Of a stretch of 64,000 nucleotides of DNA, positions 33,711 to 47,756 are shown piece after piece. Numbering within the stretch: the first letter of the stretch is position 1; every line of letters starts with the position of its first letter. The notes beneath the pieces are model-generated. The model had not been told where the DNA came from and ran no database searches. It saw only the letters and a list, made by a program, of their open reading frames with translations. Origin of the DNA: Ophiosphaerella korrae (lineage: Eukaryota > Ascomycota > Dothideomycetes > Pleosporales > Phaeosphaeriaceae); assembly GCA_028456385.1 (NCBI GenBank), contig JALNQF010000048.1:124001-188000 (forward strand), read 5' to 3'. Both the position numbers and the translations under genes were made by a program.

Positions 33711-36621
33711 CTATTCTTTTCTTTAAGTAGGTTCTTATTTCTCTACCTTAGGCCTAAAGTTATTAGTCTAGTTTCTTTATTTATCTCTAGTTCTACATTA
33801 TTCTCTATATCTTCTCGCTCTAATTATAATAAACTTCTTCTTATTACTTACGTAGCTTGTAATAGAGTTAAGATATTTCTTTGCGCTCGTTATACTCGTC
33901 TAAAGCTTACTTATCTTATTTCTTTAAAGGATAGTAAATACTATAGCAAGTATATTCTTACTAATATCTAATATAAGTATACTCTTTTAGGTATTTCTCT
34001 TATAGAGTATAAGTATTTAATTTCTATATAGTCTCTTCTTACTAAGTTATATAGGGTAAGCTATTAACTAGGCTTAAGAGATACTATTATTATAGCTTAT
34101 AGTAGCTAAAGCTAAGTATAAGCTAACTCTTTATAAGCTAGTAGATCTTTATTCTTATATTAAGCGTTTTTATAAAATAAAGGCCTATAATAACGCTAAA
34201 TTATCTAAATAGTCTTGTACTTTAGAGGTTAAGATAGACTTTAAAGACGCTATAGAGGCTACTCTAGCTTCTATTATATTAGGCGCTCCTAATATCTCTC
34301 TATTTATTATTAGTAGTGCTAATTTTCTTAGTTTACTATAAGGTGCTCTAGAGGGTTTTAATTTTAGAACTCCTCTAGTTTCTTAAAGTAGTTAAGGTTA
34401 TCTTCTAGTTTCTATATATTCTCTTATAGTTATCCTTTCTTATCTATACTTATCTACTTTACTAAGTAGTAGTTTCTACTATTATAAAACTAGTATACTA
34501 GGATTTCTTTAACTTCTTATTCTTCCTATTCTCTATATATATCTACTTTATACCTAGTAGTTCTACGTCTTATAGTACTATCTTAAGTAGTACTATATAG
34601 AAGGTTAAGTATATCTTTATCTTGTTTAGTAGCTTTAATTTATATATAACTAGTGTAACCTCTTTCTTAATCTTGTATAGTTTTATCTTAACGAAGTCTA
34701 GTTTAGAGCTAGGTTGTTTACTCTTAATATTCTTCCTAACTAACTATACTTTTTCTCCCTCTCTAAATTAAGGTCCTTCTTTATACTTTTTATTGTAGTA
34801 CTTTACTATATAATTGTATAAGAATTCTATATCTTACTTTAGCTAATTATGTATTTCTTTTATTCTTGTAATAGGTATTACTAGGGTTAACTTCCTAATA
34901 CCTAATCAAAGTGTTAGTAGATTATAAGTTAACAACAAAAGCTTATATAGTAATCTATAATAACTATAAATAATAGAAGATATTTTACAACTATCTTATA
35001 TTAGCGTTCTATAGTTAAAGGATTAGATTACTAATACTATCCTAATAATGCGCATTACTACTAACTATATACTCGTAGTAATCTATTAATCTATTACTAC
35101 TAAGACTAACAGATCGCGGATTACTCTAATCTATAATCTACTATTGCTAAGAACCTATAGATTATAGATCGTCTTACGTGTCCTAATTATGTATAGTCTC
35201 CTAATCTAGTCTAGGGTTCTCTTCGTTATACTAGTCTAATTCTTCTATTATTAAACTAATTAGTTCTATCTATAGTTCTCTTATAACTATTATAACAATT
35301 CTATTTATAAAGTTTTTTCCTTATAAAGTCTAAGACTTTATATTTCTTAGTATTCTATACGCGTTAAGGTTAAATCTATAGTTTATAAAGAAGAGTAATA
35401 CTCTTATTACTATATTCTTTACGCTATTGTATACTAGTTGTGCTATAGGTAGTAACTATACCTAGTTGTTCTAGTTATAGTTAAGGTAGTATCTTAAGTA
35501 TTATTCTACTATCTAATTTATTTATTCTAATTATCTATCTATTTATAGATAATATACTATTAATATTACGTATTATATTCCTAGTTGCGCTATTATTGTT
35601 CCCTATAGTTTTAATATAAACCTTACGTCTCTATCTATAATTATTTTGTTTAGTAGTCTATATTAACTAATTATAGTTCCTAGAACCTAGTATATAGTAA
35701 CTTCTATCTTACTCTTTTCTTTATATAGTCTAAAGTATAAATACTTTATAAGTTTATCTACTATTATTATAATTCTATTATACTTAACTCCTAATATTAG
35801 GTCTTTTAACTTAGGTAACTTCGTAATAAAGTCTATTATTATTGTTCTCTAGGGTCGCTTTAGTACTTTAACTAGTTGTAGTATTCTATATAGTGCGTAT
35901 TTATTATACTTGTTTCTATAATATTTTATATAGTCTTGTAGTACTTTTTTTACTAGTTATCTTACTCTTAGGATATAGTAGTCTCTTAATAATCTATTTA
36001 GCGTTTTCTTAATTCTCTAGTATCTATATACTAGTATCTCGTAGAATTATTATATAAATTCTCTCTAAATTCTTCCTAGAATATATATTCTTCTATAGGC
36101 TTATATAAATCCTTTGTAAATTTCTAGCTTCTTTATTTCTTTAGATACTTCTTGTATTATTTTCTAAATCTATTTGTCTAGCTCGCTACTTGTTCTTTTA
36201 AGTATTACGGCTATTTTAGGTGTATTTAAGACTAAGTATCTTTCCTTGTTCTTAACTAGAACTATACTAGTAGCGCTTACTTCTTTTTATAAGTCTAATT
36301 TTCTACTAAAGGTATTTATAAACTAATTATCTTTCCTTTTTATATATATAATTTCTATATTAAATATTAATAGGAATTCCTACTATCTTATATATTATTA
36401 TAATAGTTCTTTATTTAGTATAAATCTTATAAGATTCTTATAGTCTATATAGACCTTTGTTTAGTATTTTACTTCTTATAGGTAAACTCTCTATTACTTA
36501 AATACTTTATAGATTGCTAGTATTTCTTTATTATAGATTAAGTAGTTAAGTTCTACTAGCTTTATTTTCTTAGAGAAGTATTTAACTAAGTATTCTTGTT
36601 TAGTCTTTAGGTCTTCTTACG
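33711..36621 (-). pseudogene. Second half of pol of element B, with solo LTR inserted
   Basis: Minus-strand RNase H from 36621, integrase about 36200-34800 (interrupted at 34862-35302 by solo LTR D) and a chromodomain-like end near 34330-34500. All stop-broken. Confidence 0.75.
34862..35302 (-). repeat. Solo LTR D with target duplication ATTCT, inside B
   Basis: A 431-bp LTR (34867-35297) in minus orientation is flanked by ATTCT (34862-34866 and 35298-35302). It starts on the plus strand TGTAATAGG and ends TATTATAACA. Its centre resembles the LTR of element C (AATCTATAATC palindromes, CTAAGAACCTATAG) rather than B. No interior is present, so it is the product of recombination between the LTRs of a former full element. 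It interrupts the integrase region of B. Confidence 0.85.
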
Positions 36622-36626
36622 TTAGT
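36622..36626 (+). repeat. Target duplication TTAGT, left of element C
   Basis: TTAGT precedes the LTR at 36627 and recurs at 43651-43655. Joining the sides restores continuous RNase H coding of element B on the minus strand. Confidence 0.9.
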
Positions 36627-37054
36627 TGTTACGGTAGTAATAAGAGAACTATAGATAGAACTAATTAGCCTAATAATAGAAGGATTAGACTAATACAACG
36701 AAGAGAACCTTAGGTTAGATTAGGAAACCACACACAATTAGGACACGTAAGATAATCTATAATCTATAGGTTCTTAGCAACAACAGATTATAGATTAAGG
36801 TAATCTATAATCTATAGATCCTTAGCACAACGGATTACAGATTACTATAAGTATATAGGCAATAGGATGCATATTATTAGGATAGTATTAGTAATTTAAT
36901 CCTTTAACTATAGAACGCTAATACAAGACAGTTGTAAAACATCTTCTATTATTTATAGTTATTATAGATTACCTCTAAGCTTCTAATATTAACTTACAAT
37001 CTACTAATACCCTTAGGTACTAAGAAGTCGACCCTAGTAATTAGACCTATTATA
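36627..37054 (+). repeat. 5' LTR of element C
   Basis: Begins TGTTACGGTAGTAATAAGAG and ends GACCTATTATA. Contains repeated AATCTATAATCTATAG units around 36750-36850. Still holds many CA dinucleotides. Confidence 0.92.
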
Positions 37055-40000
37055 CCTTACTAATTTAGTTATTACGAGAAGCGAAGCGTAAGTAGCGTAT
37101 AGTCTAGCTAACATAATAGTAGAAAGTTTAACTAAAACTAGTAAAGCTCCTAGGAGTAGTTATAAGTTAGATAGTACTATATAGGAAACAATTAAAGAAC
37201 GTATTAATAAACTAATAGACAAGAAAGAGGATATAAAAATAGTAATTAACGCTTTAGAAACGTAAAATAAGAAACTACAAGACTACTTAAAGTAGAATAA
37301 AGCCTAGATTAAAGCTATTATAGAAGGACAAAACTAGATAGAACTAATTACCTAATAACTAGAGATAAGCGCGACAAAGAAACCGCCTAAAATACCTATT
37401 CTTAAGAAGTTTAATAGAATAAGAGAGAAACTAAGACCTTTTATAGCTTTAGCACAACTCTAGATAGATATACAAGTACTATACTTTGATATAGAAGAAA
37501 AGAAGGTAATATATATTAGATTACATCTTAAGGAAGACGTAATAAGATAGTACAAACCCTACTAGATAGATTATTTAATATATACACTAATAATATAGAA
37601 AGACAAGACTAGAGCTATCTTTAGAAGTTATAAATACTTTACTAAACAAATAAGAGTAGTATTTAGAGATATAGATATTACCTAACAAGCTAAAGAGAAA
37701 CTCGAGAGGCTCGCATAGAGCAAAAGTGTTCTAGAATACATATTATAGTTTAAATAACTAGCCTAGAATATAGAATAGAATAAAGTATCCTTAATATTAC
37801 AATTTAAACAAAGATTAAATATAAAAATTTAATACAAAATAATCTATATAGAAAAGCCTAGGACATTAGAAGCTCTAAAGTAATAGGTAATACAAATTAA
37901 TAATAATCTTTAAGAATAGAAGAAGAATAAGTATAGTACTTAACTAAGAAACTAAGATACTAGAGACCCTATAATCCTTAACGCAAACAAGGATAGAAAG
38001 AAAAAAAAGAATAAAGACTTTACGTACTTTAATTATAGTAGAAAAAGCTACTATATAAAAGATTACTAATTACAAAAGAAGAAGGATATAGTATACTATA
38101 AATATAAGAAACTAGGATACTTTGTAAAAGATTACAAGAGTAAGGACCTAAAGAAAGAAATATAGTTAAAGATAACTAAAAAGAAGAAAGAAGTACTATA
38201 AGTATAGGCTAAACCTTAGGAGAAAGTAGCTAGGAGTAAAGAATTACAATATATAATACTTTATTAGACCTTTTGTTACAAAAATAACTACTATATATAT
38301 CTTTTTAGTAAGTAAGGAGTAGGATACTTCCTATAATAGAGAAATAGAGTAGTAGTAATAAAAGAAAGAACAAAAGCGTAGCTAAAAGAGATAGTATACG
38401 TAATAGACCTACTAATAGAAGATTTAGAAAGAGAAAAGCTCTTAGTACTATTAATCTAGGCTAAAGGACTAGTACTAGATAAAGAGACTACTATAGCTTC
38501 CTCTAAAAGACTATAAGAAAGTAAGAAACAAGATAGTATAAGAGGTATAGAGTATACCTAGCTAGACGTATATAGCTATAATAGCTATACAATAATAAAT
38601 ATAGAAGAATAAAACAAAGAATAGAAGTTTATTTAGATATACTTAATAGTTATAAGTATAGAGGAAGCGTACAAAGACTAGAAAGAACGTAATCCTAAAG
38701 AAATAAAGTTTATACTATTTTAAGAATAGATAAAATAGTATATAGTTATAGTAGGAAGAATACCTATATAAAAAGAATAGTAATACCTTACAAGAAAAAC
38801 GTAATAGATTAACAAAGCCTATATACTAAGAGTACTAGTAGTATACTATATCCTAATAATAGAGACACCTAGAAAAGATAAGTACTAGAAAGGAGATAAT
38901 AAGATAATAGATCTAGAACATCTAGCACACTTTAAAGCATTATAGATATTATACCTAGATAAGAATTGTACTATATATAGAAACCCTAAGATAAATAATA
39001 ATATATAGCCTATAAGAAGAAAAGGCTATAATTACATAAGAGTAATTCTAGTAGAAGATATCTAAGGATAGGAAATAATCCTAGAAGATAGATATCTAGT
39101 AGTAAGACCTAGCCTAAAACTATCTAAGAAATGCGTCTAAAGAGGACTATAGTATAAATATATATATAATAAATATCTAAAATACAAAGAATATAAACTT
39201 AAAATAAGGTTATAGCTATAAAAGGATAGATAATTTATAAAAATACCTAAGTAAGAACAACTAGAAAGTATAAGAGGCCTATATATTATAAAAATAAGTA
39301 TATACTAAGGAAAGAAAGTACAATTAATAATTAATAGTAGAGCTATAAAAAACTTTATATTAAAGAAGTTTATAGAAACCTAAGGAATACGTTATATAAT
39401 AAAAAAATACTTTTAACAACTAAGTATAATTAAAGGAAAACTATTCTAAGAACCTATTTAGTTTAAAACAGTTCTCTCTATATTAGAGTTAGAAGAGATA
39501 AAGATTAACAATATAGTTATAGATATAACAATAATTAATAATAAACAAGAAATTATATTAGAGATACTATAGTTATAGATAGTTAACCTATACATTAATT
39601 AGAGAATAGGAAGAATTAGCTACTATAAAATAGAGAAGCTAAAAGCTAATATAAGCACCTATAAAGGAGAATTCCTAGAAGAATACAAGAAATAGGAACT
39701 ACAGCTTATAGAGCTAGAAGACTACCTTCTAGAATATTAGCTATAGGACTTAGCGATAGAAATAGAAGAAGGAAAAAACGTTAGATAGAGCCTAGTCTAT
39801 AGAAAGACAAAAAAAGAATCTAAAATTAAACAAGTATTTATTAAAAACGTAATTAAGAAAAGATAGATATAAGAATCTAAATCCTTAGTAGTATATAGAC
39901 TTATATTTATAGATAAAAAAGGAATAAGTAATAAAAGGCTCTATATAGACTTTAAGAAAACTAACGTAGTTATAAATAAAAACTAATACCCCTTACTATA

Positions 40001-43000
40001 AATAGATAAGATATAAGCTAGACTAAGAAAAGTAAAAATCTTTATAAAACTAGATATCTAGAACGCCTATTACTAGATTAGAATTAGAAAAGGTAATAAA
40101 TAGAAAACAGCGTTTAGAATATAATAGGGACTATATAAATATTTAGTTATGCTATTTAGATTAATAAACGTACTAGCCGCGTTTTAAGAAAGAATTAATA
40201 TAGTACTAAGAGAGTACTTAGATATATTTATATTTGTATACCTAGACGATATCTTTATATTCTTAGAAATAGAGGAGGAACACGTATAATATATATACAA
40301 GGTACTAGAAAAGCTAGTAGAAAATAAACTATTCCTTAAAATAAGAAAATGTAAATTCTATATAAAAGAAATAGATTTCCTAGGATTTATTATAGAACTA
40401 GGAAAAATTAAGATTAACCTAGAAAAGATTAAGTTAATTAATAAATAGCTAACACTAAAGAACCTAAGAGAGGTATAATAATTCTATAGCTTAGCTAACT
40501 TTTATAAAAAGTTAATAGTAAGATAGTCTAAAGATATAGAACTAATTACGAGACTTATAAAGAAAGATACGCTATTTAAATAGATAAAAGTATATAAGGA
40601 AGTATTTAATAAGATTAAAAGAAAGTTTATAGAAAACCTAGTTATTAGAATATACAACCTAGACCTACTAGTAATAGTAAAAACAGATACATCTAACTTA
40701 GTCTATAGAATAGCACTAATACAAGAAGATCTAAGGACTAAATAAGAATACTTAGTTAAATACTTTTCTAAGAAAATAAAGCTAGTAGAGCTTAACTACC
40801 TAATCTATAATAAAGAAATACTAGTAATCTATAAAGTATTTAAATAATAGAGAGTATACCTATAAAGAGTAAAATACTAAACAAAGGTCTATATAGACTA
40901 TAGGAATCTTATAGGATTTATACTAAATAAAGAACTATTATAATAATATACAAGATAGTAGGAATTCCTATTAATATTTAATATAGAAATTATATATATA
41001 AAAGGGAAAGACAACTAATTTATAGATACCTTTAGTAGAAGACTAGACTTATAAGAAAAAGTAAGCGCTACTAGAATAGTTCTAGTTAAGAACAAAGTAG
41101 GATATTTAATCCTAAATATACCTAAAATAGCTACTATACTTAAAAGAACAAGTAGCGAGCTAGATAAATAGATTTAGAAAACAACGTAAGAAGTATCTAA
41201 AGAAATAGAAAAATTAGAGATCTAAGAAGGACTCGCATAAGTATATAGAAGAATATATATTCTAAGAAAGATTTAGAAAGAATTTATATAGCAATTCTAT
41301 AAACTACTAGTATATAGTTACTAAGGTATTAAGAAAATACTAAATAGACTACTATAGGACTACTATATCCTAAAGGTAAGACAATTAGTAGAAGAAGTAC
41401 TACAAGACTATACAAAGTACTAGAGAAATAAGTATAATAGATATATACTATATAGAATACTATAACTAGTAGAAGTACTAAGACAACTATAAAGAGTTAT
41501 TACAATAGACTTTATTACGAAGCTACTTAAGTCTAAAGATCTAATATTAAGAGTAGAGTATAATAGAATACTTATAATAGTAAATAAACTTATAAAGTAT
41601 ATATACTTTAGACTATATAAAGAGAAAAGTAGAATAGAGGTTACTATATACTAGGTATTAGGAACTATAATAAGCTAGTATAGTATTCTAGATAAGATTA
41701 TTATAGATAGAGACGTACAATTTATATTAAAACTATAGAGAATAATAATAGTATAATTAGGAATACAACACGTAATATTAACAGCATATTATCTATAAAT
41801 AGATAGATAATTAGAACGAGTAAATTAGATAGTAGAATAATACTTAAGATACTATCTTAACTACAAGTAGAATAACTAGGTATAGCTACTACCTATAGCA
41901 CAACTAGTATATAATAGCGTAAAGAATATAGTAATAGGAGTATTACCCTTCTTTATAAACTATAGATTCGACCCTAGCGTATATAGAACGCCTAAAAGTA
42001 TAGAATTATAAACTCTAAGAAGAGAAAACTTTGTAAATAGAATAAAGGAAATATATAATTAATTAAGATAGGACGTAGAATTCCTATATAACTAAATAAT
42101 AAAATACTACGACAAGAAATATAAAGAGGGACCCTAATTTAGAGAGAGAGAAAAAGTATAGTTAGTTAGAAAGAATATTAAGAGTAAACAACTTAGTTTA
42201 AAACTAGATTACGTTAAAATTAGACTATACAAGATTAAGAAGAAGGTTATACTAGTTATATTTAAATTAAAACTACTAGATAAGATAAAAATATACCTAA
42301 CATTCTATATAAGCCTACTAGAACAAGTACTACAAGACGTAGAACTACTAGTATATAAAATAGATACGTATAGAGAACAAGAAGAATAGGAAGTTAAAGA
42401 AATCCTAGCACACTAGTTCTACAATAGTAGGAATTACTACCTAGTAAAATAGATAGGTATAGACGAAAAAGGACAACTATAGGAGGATATATAGGAACTA
42501 AAAGAAAACCTTAACTACTTTAAGAAACTAGAGGAGTTCTAAAATTAAAACCCCCTAGAACGCCTAGTAGCGAATTAAGAAAACTAACATTACTACTACT
42601 AGATAGAGAAGCGATAGGAACGTCTAACACAGGACTTACTATAGTAATATTAAATACTTTATCTAAGTCTAGCTTAGCTTCTAGAGCTACTAACTACTTA
42701 GCTAATTTCTTATTATTTAAGGCCTTTATCTTACAAAAGTAAGAGAGATAAGCTTAATTCTCTACTAGTTTACTCTACGCAAGCTCCTAGATCTATTTAT
42801 ACTTAGCTTTAGCCTTAGCAATCTATTTAGATAGTTTATCTTAAGTCTAGTTAATAGCTTTCCCTATTATTATTAAGCCTAGATGCAAGAATAAGTATAA
42901 TAAATATACATATAGAAAGAGAGACACTAGACACGTTATAAGAACTACGTATGTTAGCACAAATATATACTTTATAAGCCCTACTATTGTTTATAGAAAT

Positions 43001-43222
43001 AATATAAGGAAAAGACTTAGGATTTAATTTAGGAGAAGCGTAACAAGAATAAAGAAATATTTTAACGCTATTACGTAACACACGATTAGTAAGAAGATAG
43101 TAACAATATATAGAAGAAACAACTATAGAGAGTAATAAAGAACTATAGATTAATAAAGAAAGTAGATTAATAACCTTAGCTCTAGGATAGATAAACGAGG
43201 ACCTACTTAAAGGAGGAGATAG
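37055..43222 (+). pseudogene. Gag-pol of element C with RIP-type stops
   Basis: Domains read in a stop-broken frame. The gag core is about 37380-37850. Two CCHC-like knuckles lie about 38018-38130, with most Cys turned to Tyr. A retropepsin-like segment is near 39290-39500, its active-site triplet altered to NSR. RT is about 39840-40420 with YLDD at 40239-40250, then RNase H about 40620-41040. The integrase zinc-binding part is about 41270-41430 and its core about 41500-42000. A chromodomain lies about 42385-42545 (EVKEILAH, NYYLVK, ENLNYFKKLEEF). Stops stand where relatives have Gln or Trp. The chromodomain would target heterochromatin in active relatives. Confidence 0.85.
42851..43081 (-). 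other. Tail region of element C, only open frame in the block
   Basis: The only frame of 60 or more codons between 31.2 and 54.8 kb is a 76-codon minus-strand frame in the 3' untranslated tail of element C. It is rich in Tyr, Ile, Ser and Asn, as AT-rich DNA gives by chance, so I regard it as non-coding. Confidence 0.6.
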
Positions 43223-43650
43223 TATTATAGTAGTAACAAGAGAACTATAGATAGAACTAATTAGCCTAATAATAGAAGGATTAGACTAATACAACAAAGA
43301 GAACCTTAGGTTAGATTAGGAAACTACACACAATTAGGATACGTAAGATAATCTATAATCTATAGGTTCTTAGTAATAATAGATTATAGATTAAGGTAAT
43401 CTATAATCTATAGATCCTTAGTACAATAGATTATAGATTACTATAAGTATATAGGCAATAGGATATACATTATTAGGATAGTATTAGCAATTTAATCCTT
43501 TAACTATAGAACGCTAATACAAGATAGTTGCAAAATATCTTCTATTGTTTATAGTTATTGTAGATTACCCCTAAGCTTCTAATATTAACTTATAATCTAC
43601 TAACACCTTTAGGCACTAAGAAGTCGACCCTAGTAATTAGACCTATTACA
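43223..43650 (+). repeat. 3' LTR of element C
   Basis: Same length as the 5' copy, starting TATTATAGTAGTAAC (RIP-altered form of the same start) and ending GACCTATTACA. More CA-to-TA changes than in the 5' copy. Confidence 0.92.
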
Positions 43651-43655
43651 TTAGT

Positions 43656-46600
43656 ACTATTCTATAGACTAAGTTAGATACATCTATTTTTACTATTACT
43701 AGTAGGTCTAGGTTATATATTCTAATAACTAGATTTTCTATAAACTTTCTTTTAATCTTGTTAAATACTTCTTTGTATTCCTTTATCTACTTAAATAGTA
43801 TATCTTTCTTTATAAGTCTTATAATTAGCTCTATATCTTTAGACTATCTTACTATTAACTTTTTATAAAAGTTAGCTAGGCTATAGAATTATTATACCTT
43901 TTTTAGGTTCTTTAGGGTTAGCTATTTATTAATTAACTTAATCTTTTCTAAGTTAATCTTAATTTTTCCTAGTTCTATAATAAATCTAAGAAAGTCTATT
44001 TCTTTTATATAGAATTCGTATTTTCTTATTTTAAGAAATAATTTACTTTCTACTAGTTTTTCTAGTACCTTATGTATATATTATATATGTTCTTCCTCTA
44101 TTTCTAAAAATATAAAGATATTGTCTAGGTATATAAATATAAATACGTCTAAGTACTCTCTTAGTACTATATTAATTTATTCTTAGAATATAGCTAGTGC
44201 GTTTATTAATCTAAATAGTATAACTAAATATTTATATAGTTCCTATTATATTCTAAATACTATCTTCTATTTATTACCTTTCTTAATTCTAATTTAGTAG
44301 TAGGCGTTTTAGATATCTAGTTTTATAAAGATTTTTACTTTTTATAGTCTAGCTTGTATTTTATCTATTTATAGTAAAGGGTATTAGTTTTTATTTATAA
44401 CTACGTTAGTTTTTCTAAAGTCTATATAGGGCCTTTTATTACTTATTTTTTTTTATCTATAAATATAAGTCTATATACTACTAAGGATTTAGATTCTTAT
44501 ATCTATCTTTTCTTAATTACGTTTTTAATAAATGCTTGTTTAATTTTAAATTCCTCTTCTATTTTCTTATATACTAAGCTTTATCTTACGTTTTTACCTT
44601 CTTCTATTTCTATTACTAAGTCCTATAGCTAATATTCTAGTAAGTATTCTTTAAGTTCTATAAGCTATAATTCCTATTTCTTATATTCTTTAAGGAATTC
44701 TCCTTTATAAGTGCTTATATTAGCTCTTAGTTTTTCTATCTTATAGTAGCTAATTTTTCTTATTCTCTAGTTAATATATAGGTTTACTATCTATAACTAT
44801 AGTATTTCTAGTATAATTTCTTGTTTGTTATTAATTGTTATTATATCTATAACTATATTGTTAATCTTTATCTCTTTTAGTTCTAGTATAGAGGGAACTG
44901 TTTTAAACCTAATAAGTTTCTAGAATAGTTTTCTTTTAATTATACTTAGTTATTAAGAGTATTTCTTTGTTATATACTTTATTCTTTATATTTCTATAAA
45001 CTTCTTTACTATAAAGTTTCTTATAGCTCTACTATTAATTATTACTTATACTTTCTTTTTTTAGTATATACCTATCTTTATAATATATAGGCCTCTTACG
45101 CCTTTTAACTATTCTTATTTAGGTATCTTTATAAATTATCTATCTTTCTATAGCTATAATCTTACTTTAAGTTTATATTTTTTATATTTTAGATATTTAT
45201 TATACTTACATTTATACTATAGTCTTCTTTAGACGCATTTCTTAGATAGTTTTAGTCTAGGTCTTACTATTAAGTATCTTTCTTCTATTATTATTTCTTA
45301 TCCCTAGATATCTTCTACTAGAATTACTCTAGTATAGTTGTAGCCTCTTTTTCTTATAGGCTATACTTTGTTATTTACTTTTAGATTTCTATATATAATA
45401 TAACTTCTATCTAGGTATAATATCTATAATACTTTAAAGTATACTAGATATTTTAGGTTTATTATTTTGTTATCCCCTTCCTAGTACTTATCTTTTCTAG
45501 GTGTTTCTATTATTAGGATATAATATACTACTAATACTCTTAGTATATAGGCTTTATTAATCTATCGCGTTTTTCTTATAAAGTACTACTACTCTCTTTA
45601 TATAAGTATTCTTCCTACTATAACTATATACTATTTTATCTATTCTTAAAATAGTATAAACTTTATTTTTTTAAGATTATATTCTTTCTAGTCTTTATAC
45701 GCTTCTTCTATACTTATAACTAGTAAGTATTTCTAAATAAACTTCTATTCTTTATTTTATTCTTCTATATCTATTATTATATAGCTATTATAGCTATATA
45801 TATCTAGCTAGGTATACTCTATACTTCTTATACTAACTTATCTCTTACTTTCTTATAGTCCTTTAGAAGAAGCTATAGTAGTCTTTTTATCTAGTACTAG
45901 TCTTTTAGCCTAGATTAATAGTGTCTAGGGTTTTTCTCCTTCTAAATCTTCTATTAGTAAGTCTATTATATATACTATCTCTTCTAGCTACGCTTTTATT
46001 CTTTCTTTTATTACTACTACTTTATTTCTCTATTATAAGAAATATTCTACTCTTTACTTACTAGAAAGATATATATAGTAGTTGTCTTTGTAATAAAAAG
46101 TCTAATAGAGTATTATATACTATAATTCTTTACTTCTAGCTACCTTTTCTTAAGGTTTAGCTTATACTTATAGTACTTCTTTTTTTTTCTTAGTTATCTT
46201 TAACTATATTTCTTTCTTTAGGTCCTTACTTCTATAGTCTTTTTTAAAGTATCCTAGTTTCTTATATTTATAATATACTATATCCTTCTTCTTTTATAAT
46301 TAGTAATCTTTTACGTAGTAGCCTTTCTTACTATAATTAAAGTACGTAAAGTCTTTATTCTTCTTCTTTTTTCTATTCTTGTTAGTATTAAAGATTATAG
46401 GATTTCTACTATCTTAGTTTTGCTATTAGTTTCTATACTTGTTCTTTTTCTATTCTCTAAGATTGTCGTTAATTTATATTACCTATTACTTTAGGGCTTC
46501 TAATATCCTTAGCTTTTCTATATAGATTATTTTGTATTGAATTTTTGTATTTAATCTTTGTTTAAATTGTAATATTAAAGATGCTTTATTCTATTCTATA

Positions 46601-47308
46601 TTTTAGGCTAGTTATTTAAACTATAATATATATTCTAGAATACTCTTACTCTATGTAAGTCTTTTAAGTTTCTCTTTAGCTTGTTAGGTAATATCTATAT
46701 CCCTAAATACTACTCTTATTTGTTTAGTAAAGTACTTATAACTTCTAAAGATAGCTCTAGTTTTATCTTTCTATATTATTAGAGTATATGTTATATAATC
46801 TATCTAATAAGGTTTGTACTATCTTATTATATCTTCTTTAAGGTATAATCTAATATATATTACCTTCTTTTCTTCTATATTAAAGTGTAGTACTTATATA
46901 TCTATCTAGAGTTATACTAATACTATAAAGGGTCTTAGTTTTTCTCTTATTCTATTAAACTTCTTAAGGATAGGTATCTTTAGTAGTTTCTTTATCGTAC
47001 TTATTTCTAGTTATTAGGTAATTAGTTTTATCTAGTTTTGTTTTTTTATAATAGCTTTAATTTATACTTTATTTTATTTAGAGTAGTCTTATAGTTCTTT
47101 GTTCTACGTTTCTAAAGTATTAATTACTATTTTTATATTTTCTTTCTTATCTATTAGTTTATTAATACGTTCCTTAATTGTTTCCTATATAGTACTTTCT
47201 AACTTATAACTACTCCTAGGTACTTTACTAGTTAAACTTTCTACTATTATGTTAGCTAGACTATACGCTACTTACGCTTCGCTTCTCGTAATAACTAAAT
47301 TAGTAAGG
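43656..47308 (-). pseudogene. Gag and first half of pol of element B
   Basis: Minus-strand equivalent of the element C interior: gag nearest 47308, knuckles near 46290-46330, RT near 44000-44500 with YLDN. It ends inside the RNase H start at the element C target site. Confidence 0.8.
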
Positions 47309-47751
47309 TGTAATAGGTGTTACTAGGGTTAACTTCCTAATACCTAAATAAGGTATTAGTAGATTATAAGTTAATAACAAAAGCTTATATAGTAATCTAT
47401 AATAACTATAAACAATAGAAGATGTTTTACAACTATCTTGTATTAGCGTTCTATAGTTAAAGGATTAAATTACTAATACTATCCTAATAATACGCATTAT
47501 TACTAACTATATACTTATATCTTGTAGCTAGCTTTATACTTCGTGTTTGCTAAGATCGCGAATTGTAAATCTATTACGTGCTTAGCTTTATACTTTATGT
47601 TTACTAAGATCGCGAATCGCGAATCTATTATATATCTCTATTGTAGTTAGTCTCCTAGTTAAGTTCGTTACCCTATAGGTTATACGTGCTTTCGTTATCT
47701 ATAGTAGAGCTAACTAGCTCGAATTAGTTTTTTGTTATTATAGCTATAATA
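47309..47751 (-). repeat. 5' LTR of element B (right copy)
   Basis: Same length and internal tandem unit as the left copy (near 47530-47630), less mutated (GCGAATCGCGAATC retained). Gag of B begins just left of it. Confidence 0.9.
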
Positions 47752-47756
47752 GAAAA

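Larger units (their letters stand above)
36627..43650 (+). mobile_element. Ty3/gypsy chromovirus-type retrotransposon C (youngest full copy), inside B
   Basis: Uninterrupted element of 7,024 bp with two 428-bp LTRs (36627-37054, 43223-43650) and TTAGT on each side. Domain order on the plus strand is gag, two zinc knuckles, protease, RT, RNase H, integrase, chromodomain, which places it among Ty3/gypsy chromoviruses. It keeps the RT motif YLDD (40239-40250), whereas A and B have YLDN, and it has more CA dinucleotides left in its first 2 kb, so it is the least decayed copy. Stops at former Gln and Trp codons still break every domain, so it cannot encode its proteins. Confidence 0.92.
33268..47751 (-). 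mobile_element. Ty3/gypsy LTR retrotransposon B (second insertion), inside A
   Basis: LTRs of identical length (443 bp) lie at 33268-33710 and 47309-47751, with GAAAA on both sides. The interior is minus strand: gag from 47308 down, pol to 43656, then, after element C, from 36621 down to 33711, also interrupted by the solo LTR D. Excluding C, D and their duplications, B is 7,019 bp. The RT motif near 44115-44125 reads YLDN on the minus strand. Interior motifs match A and C, but the LTR sequence differs in its central part, so B is a sister subfamily. Confidence 0.9.
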
